Of a stretch of DNA of 64,000 nucleotides, positions 60,970 through 64,000 are shown piece by piece. How positions within the stretch are numbered: the stretch's first letter is position 1; every line of letters starts with the position of its first letter. Origin of the DNA: Xiphias gladius (lineage: Eukaryota > Chordata > Actinopteri > Istiophoriformes > Xiphiidae); the NCBI RefSeq assembly GCF_016859285.1, contig NC_053414.1:4361517-4425516 (forward strand). The letters are read 5' to 3'. The position numbers and the translations under genes are program-made. The notes beneath the pieces are model-generated. The model was not told the DNA's origin and made no database searches. It worked only from the letters and a program-made list of their open reading frames with translations.

Positions 60970-62560
60970 TTGGCCTGGCTTCGCGTTGATCTATCGATGA
61001 CCGACTGCTTAGGTCTGTATCGTTTTATCTTACTCTGAACCAAACCCCGTTAAAAAATCTACCAACTACGCTGTGACTTTGAATATAGAATAAGAAATAA
61101 ACTTTGTAATATATAAAATTATTAATATTCATGAGTCAGACTCGCCAGTTGCGTGTTCGGCTTTTATACTTTACATTAAAGACCAACTAACAACGAAAAC
61201 ATTTACTTATTCTTTCTCAACTGGCGTTAGCTAGTCCCCATTTTGTTAGGGCTATACAAACATTGTAGGACCAGTACATGATAAAAGTATTAATACTATG
61301 AAGTTCTGCTTCATGTATCCCAAATAAGCAACTTCAAATTTAAGATTGTAATTTCTCAGAGGAGTTTGGCGTGACTTCATCGAACAGCACAACTCGGTGT
61401 TATTATCTCCGCCTACTGTTGATTATGTGTAGCTGCTGGCTTTTAACATGTATTTGAAGATTGAATTGGTTTTTCATTAAAGACTATAAACTTGTAAAAA
61501 AAAATCACATATGATGCTAAGCTGCCTCAAGGCTGACACTCCACATAATTACGTAAAGTCAACCCCTAAATATTGTCCGGTCAAAATGATATTTTCACCC
61601 AAAATGACAACATTTTGAGAGAAAAACTTAAGGGCCGCTTCTAAAGAGAAGCACACCGATGGGCTTGTGGAAACAGTGGAGGGAGAATCTGACAGAAAAA
61701 AAAAAACATTCTTATTGCTTCATTTACCCCTTGAGAAGCACAAAAGAAAGAGGAGACACCGTGACGGTGGATGCATCCAGTCTGCCTCTGTCAGTACCTG
61801 TCACTGCCCTGACAGAACAGACAGAGGTAACAAGAAATGAAAATGCAGACACGACACGGTCTCGCCCACATTGTTTGACACAGGAGCTTTGAAAAGTGCA
61901 GGTGAAGTGTGTGCTGGGGACTGACGGAACAATTACAAAAAGATCCGCTTAAAATATATACATAAATACAGTATATACTGTATGTCTTACATACACTCAG
62001 ACACGTTTTCCATTAGAGATTATGTTTTCATTTTAAAACCACTAAAAATACATAGAAAATATCTTAGAAACCTTTTATAAAAATAAAAAAATGCAATTTA
62101 ACAGACAATTAAGGACATGTATTACATTCAATTCATTTCCCCTCATCACATATTTTCACATCCTCACCCCACATTATCGTGTTATGTCATTTGTGTAACA
62201 TACTGTATTCAATACGCTGATCACAGAATACAACTTGCATTTTAAAATTGCAGTATGATCTGCAAGAAAAAGCCAAACCATCAGTTTTAATTATACATAT
62301 ATTTACAGGGATACATAAAATGTGCCATATACAATAAATACAGTACTTGGAAAAAAAACAGGTGATGGGCAGAGTCCCTTACTCTTGCCACAGGGACCAA
62401 AAAAAAAATAAAATAAAAGATATCTGTTGAATAAAAAAAATATTTCAACAGTCAGCTGACGGCGTTGCCTGTGTGTGACAATGTGGCACAGCTTTTAGCG
62501 TCACCTGAGTTTTGGCTCGCAGTAGCTGGACCAATCACAGTTCTTGGAACCAGTCATAAA
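60970..62560. other. Intergenic, nothing recognised
   Basis: AT-rich; short poly-A runs; no supported exon. Confidence 0.5.
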
Positions 62561-62564
62561 TGTT

Positions 62565-62570
62565 TTTATT
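62565..62570 (-). terminator. Likely poly(A) signal of the CARD gene
   Basis: Minus-strand AATAAA about 160 bases beyond the stop codon of the CARD exon. Confidence 0.45.
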
Positions 62571-62729
62571 TTTTTTCCTGCATCCATATAGTCTGTGGTC
62601 TTTCATGCAAAACTCAGAGTGAAAATTCAAAACGAGGTGTTTGAAAATAAAGCATCTCATGCTCTACGGTATAAAATACACTGACACAAGACTGACTGCA
62701 TCAGTATTCAACTGTTTCTTATTTTTGCC

Positions 62730-63034
62730 TCAGTTTAAGTGCAGCAGTTCAGAAAGAAAGGGATCCACCTCACAGAAGGTTTCGATCAGGATCCGACAAG
62801 CCGGGTTTCCCTTTCTTAGCACCGTGTCGATCAGCTCTCGTGCTCTGTCTGCCCTGGGCATTGCTTGAATCGACTCCATTTCCCTGCTGTTCAAAACCCT
62901 GTTCTGCAGAAGCGTATCCAGCAGGTCGTTTAGAACAGAAGTGGACACTCTGTCAATAAACTCTGTCCGACTAGAGAACAGCTTCCTCTCTTCTTCTCCT
63001 GCCCTTTGTAGTTTTTGCCCACTTGGACCAGGAC
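62730..63034 (-). CDS. C-terminal CARD exon of an inflammasome-type protein (partial)
   Basis: A single exon with acceptor AACTTCCAG, entering in phase 1, encodes about 100 residues and a stop. A short linker (PGPSGQKLQRAGEEERKLF) precedes a complete caspase-recruitment domain: FIDRVSTSVLNDLLDTLLQN, RVLNSREMESIQA, RADRARELIDTVLRKGNPAC and FCEVDPFLSELLHLN. Sequence and helix pattern are nearest to CARDs of caspase-1, ASC and fish NLRP1-type proteins, which bind partners through CARD-CARD contact. Because the CARD is the last exon, a caspase (whose CARD is N-terminal) is unlikely; an NLR or adaptor is more likely. The exons upstream on the minus strand were not found before the window end and may lie outside it. 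It could also be a remnant. Confidence 0.65.
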
Positions 63035-63539
63035 CTGGAAGTTAAGAAGTAGAATACTTAAAGTGGATAGCTAGTAGGGAATTTTAAATATTTAGTTTTA
63101 GTCTTGCTGGTCCTTCTGTCTGGGCTCATTAGAGATGCCGAATTGGTAACAGCTGTGACCGAGCTGCGGCTTCTTGACGTGAGCAAGAACACGGTGCATT
63201 GCAGTAGCAGAGACATGGGGAGAGAAAACTTCATTTCTCTGCATTATTTGCTCGTTTACATCCCTTGGCCAAAAGAGCAAAGGGAACAAGGTACGAGGTG
63301 TTGTTCATCAAGGCTCTAAAACTACTGGTAAAAAAAACAAAGATTCCTAGAACAACTTGATACTGAACAAGTCCTCAAAAAAGAAAACAAGACTATCAAC
63401 AACCCCACACATGTTCTCTGGCCACCAGGAGTGTTTTTCAGATCGCTTGTGTGGCCTAAAGACAATAGACCTGTGAACAGACACAGTACAGGTTCCCCTC
63501 GTGTGGATCAACTACTGAGGTGGGCTATGTAACGGTCTT

Positions 63540-64000
63540 GTACCCTTCAGACCACTTCAGCTCATCCAGAACGCTGCTGCCGGAGTTCTAACGATAACCA
63601 GGAGGAGAACTGAGCTCACCTGTCCTGTTCTTAAATCTTTACACCTGCTCCCAGTTACCTACAGAATAGATTTTAGAGTGCTGCTGCTGGTTTATAGATC
63701 CCTCGATGATACGCGGCCAAATCACATTTCTGATCCCCCAGAAGAACAGGAACCCAGCAGGGCTCTTAGATCTCGAGGAAGCAGTCAGCTGGTAGAACCT
63801 TGAGTCAGAACCAATCGGGGTGGCGCTGCTTTTAGCTACGGATAGAACCAACTTCCTCATGATGATAAACGTGCCCCACCTCAATTAAAAACTCTGCTGT
63901 TCTCCTGTGCCTCTGACTGATCCGTCGCTCTGCTGCATTTTTATTTCCTTTGTCGCATTTTGTTGCATTTATTAGTGCACTCTAACTGTATTTCAGCTAT
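63540..64000 (+). mobile_element. L2-type LINE 3' portion
   Basis: The plus strand reads LQLIQNAAAGVLT, RRRTELTCPVLKSLHLLPVT, RIDFRVLLLVYRSL and PSRALRSRGSSQLVEP, the end of the reverse-transcriptase protein of L2-type LINEs, then a T-rich tail. The 5' part is missing and frame breaks are present near the end. It runs to the window edge. Confidence 0.7.

Noticed and set aside
63098-63289. Minus-strand 63-residue open frame as an upstream exon of the CARD gene
   Set aside because: There is no splice acceptor/donor pair in the needed phase and no FIIND, NACHT or PYD resemblance.

Overview
This 64 kb window is vertebrate nuclear DNA, almost certainly from a ray-finned (teleost) fish. The evidence is spliced genes with GT-AG introns, abundant (CA)n, (GATA)n and (GAGA)n microsatellites, and dispersed repeats of types I know from fish genomes (Tc1/mariner relics, a Penelope-like relic, L2-type LINE tails, tRNA-derived SINEs, inverted-repeat MITEs). 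No database search was possible. The gene names rest on splice-consistent translations compared with remembered human and fish family members. The species is not identified; a spiny-rayed (percomorph) fish is a guess.

Layout: 1-11.69 kb has no gene I can prove and holds microsatellites, G-rich tracts, Tc1 relics and a Penelope-like fragment. 11.96-21.32 kb (+) is ifngr1, the ligand-binding chain of the interferon-gamma receptor: seven coding exons, 401 residues, ending in a tail with a YDRPH STAT1-docking motif. 23.50-34.56 kb (-) is ltv1, a 40S ribosome biogenesis factor with eleven coding exons, convergent with ifngr1. 38.75-53.11 kb (-) is capn9, a classical calpain with twenty coding exons and 688 residues. 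56.34-60.25 kb (-) is taf5l, a WD40 subunit of SAGA/PCAF-type acetyltransferase complexes, 600 residues, with a promoter near 60.95 kb. 62.73-63.03 kb (-) is the last exon of a CARD-containing protein. The window ends in an L2-type LINE fragment.

The genes do not form an operon-like unit. capn9 and taf5l are also neighbours in human 1q42, while IFNGR1 and LTV1 both lie on human 6q23-24, so the window looks like a fusion of two ancestral blocks.

The strongest unusual signal is in ifngr1. The exon encoding the first half of fibronectin-like domain D1 is present twice, base-identical, in a roughly 1.4 kb direct repeat. The junctions of that repeat fall inside copies of one inverted-repeat transposon, so the duplication looks like unequal recombination between transposon copies. 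The same gene also has a GC-AG intron supported by reading phase, and a 105-bp last intron that is open in frame and would encode a second hydrophobic helix if retained. ltv1 carries an apparent one-base frameshift beside a GAG repeat.
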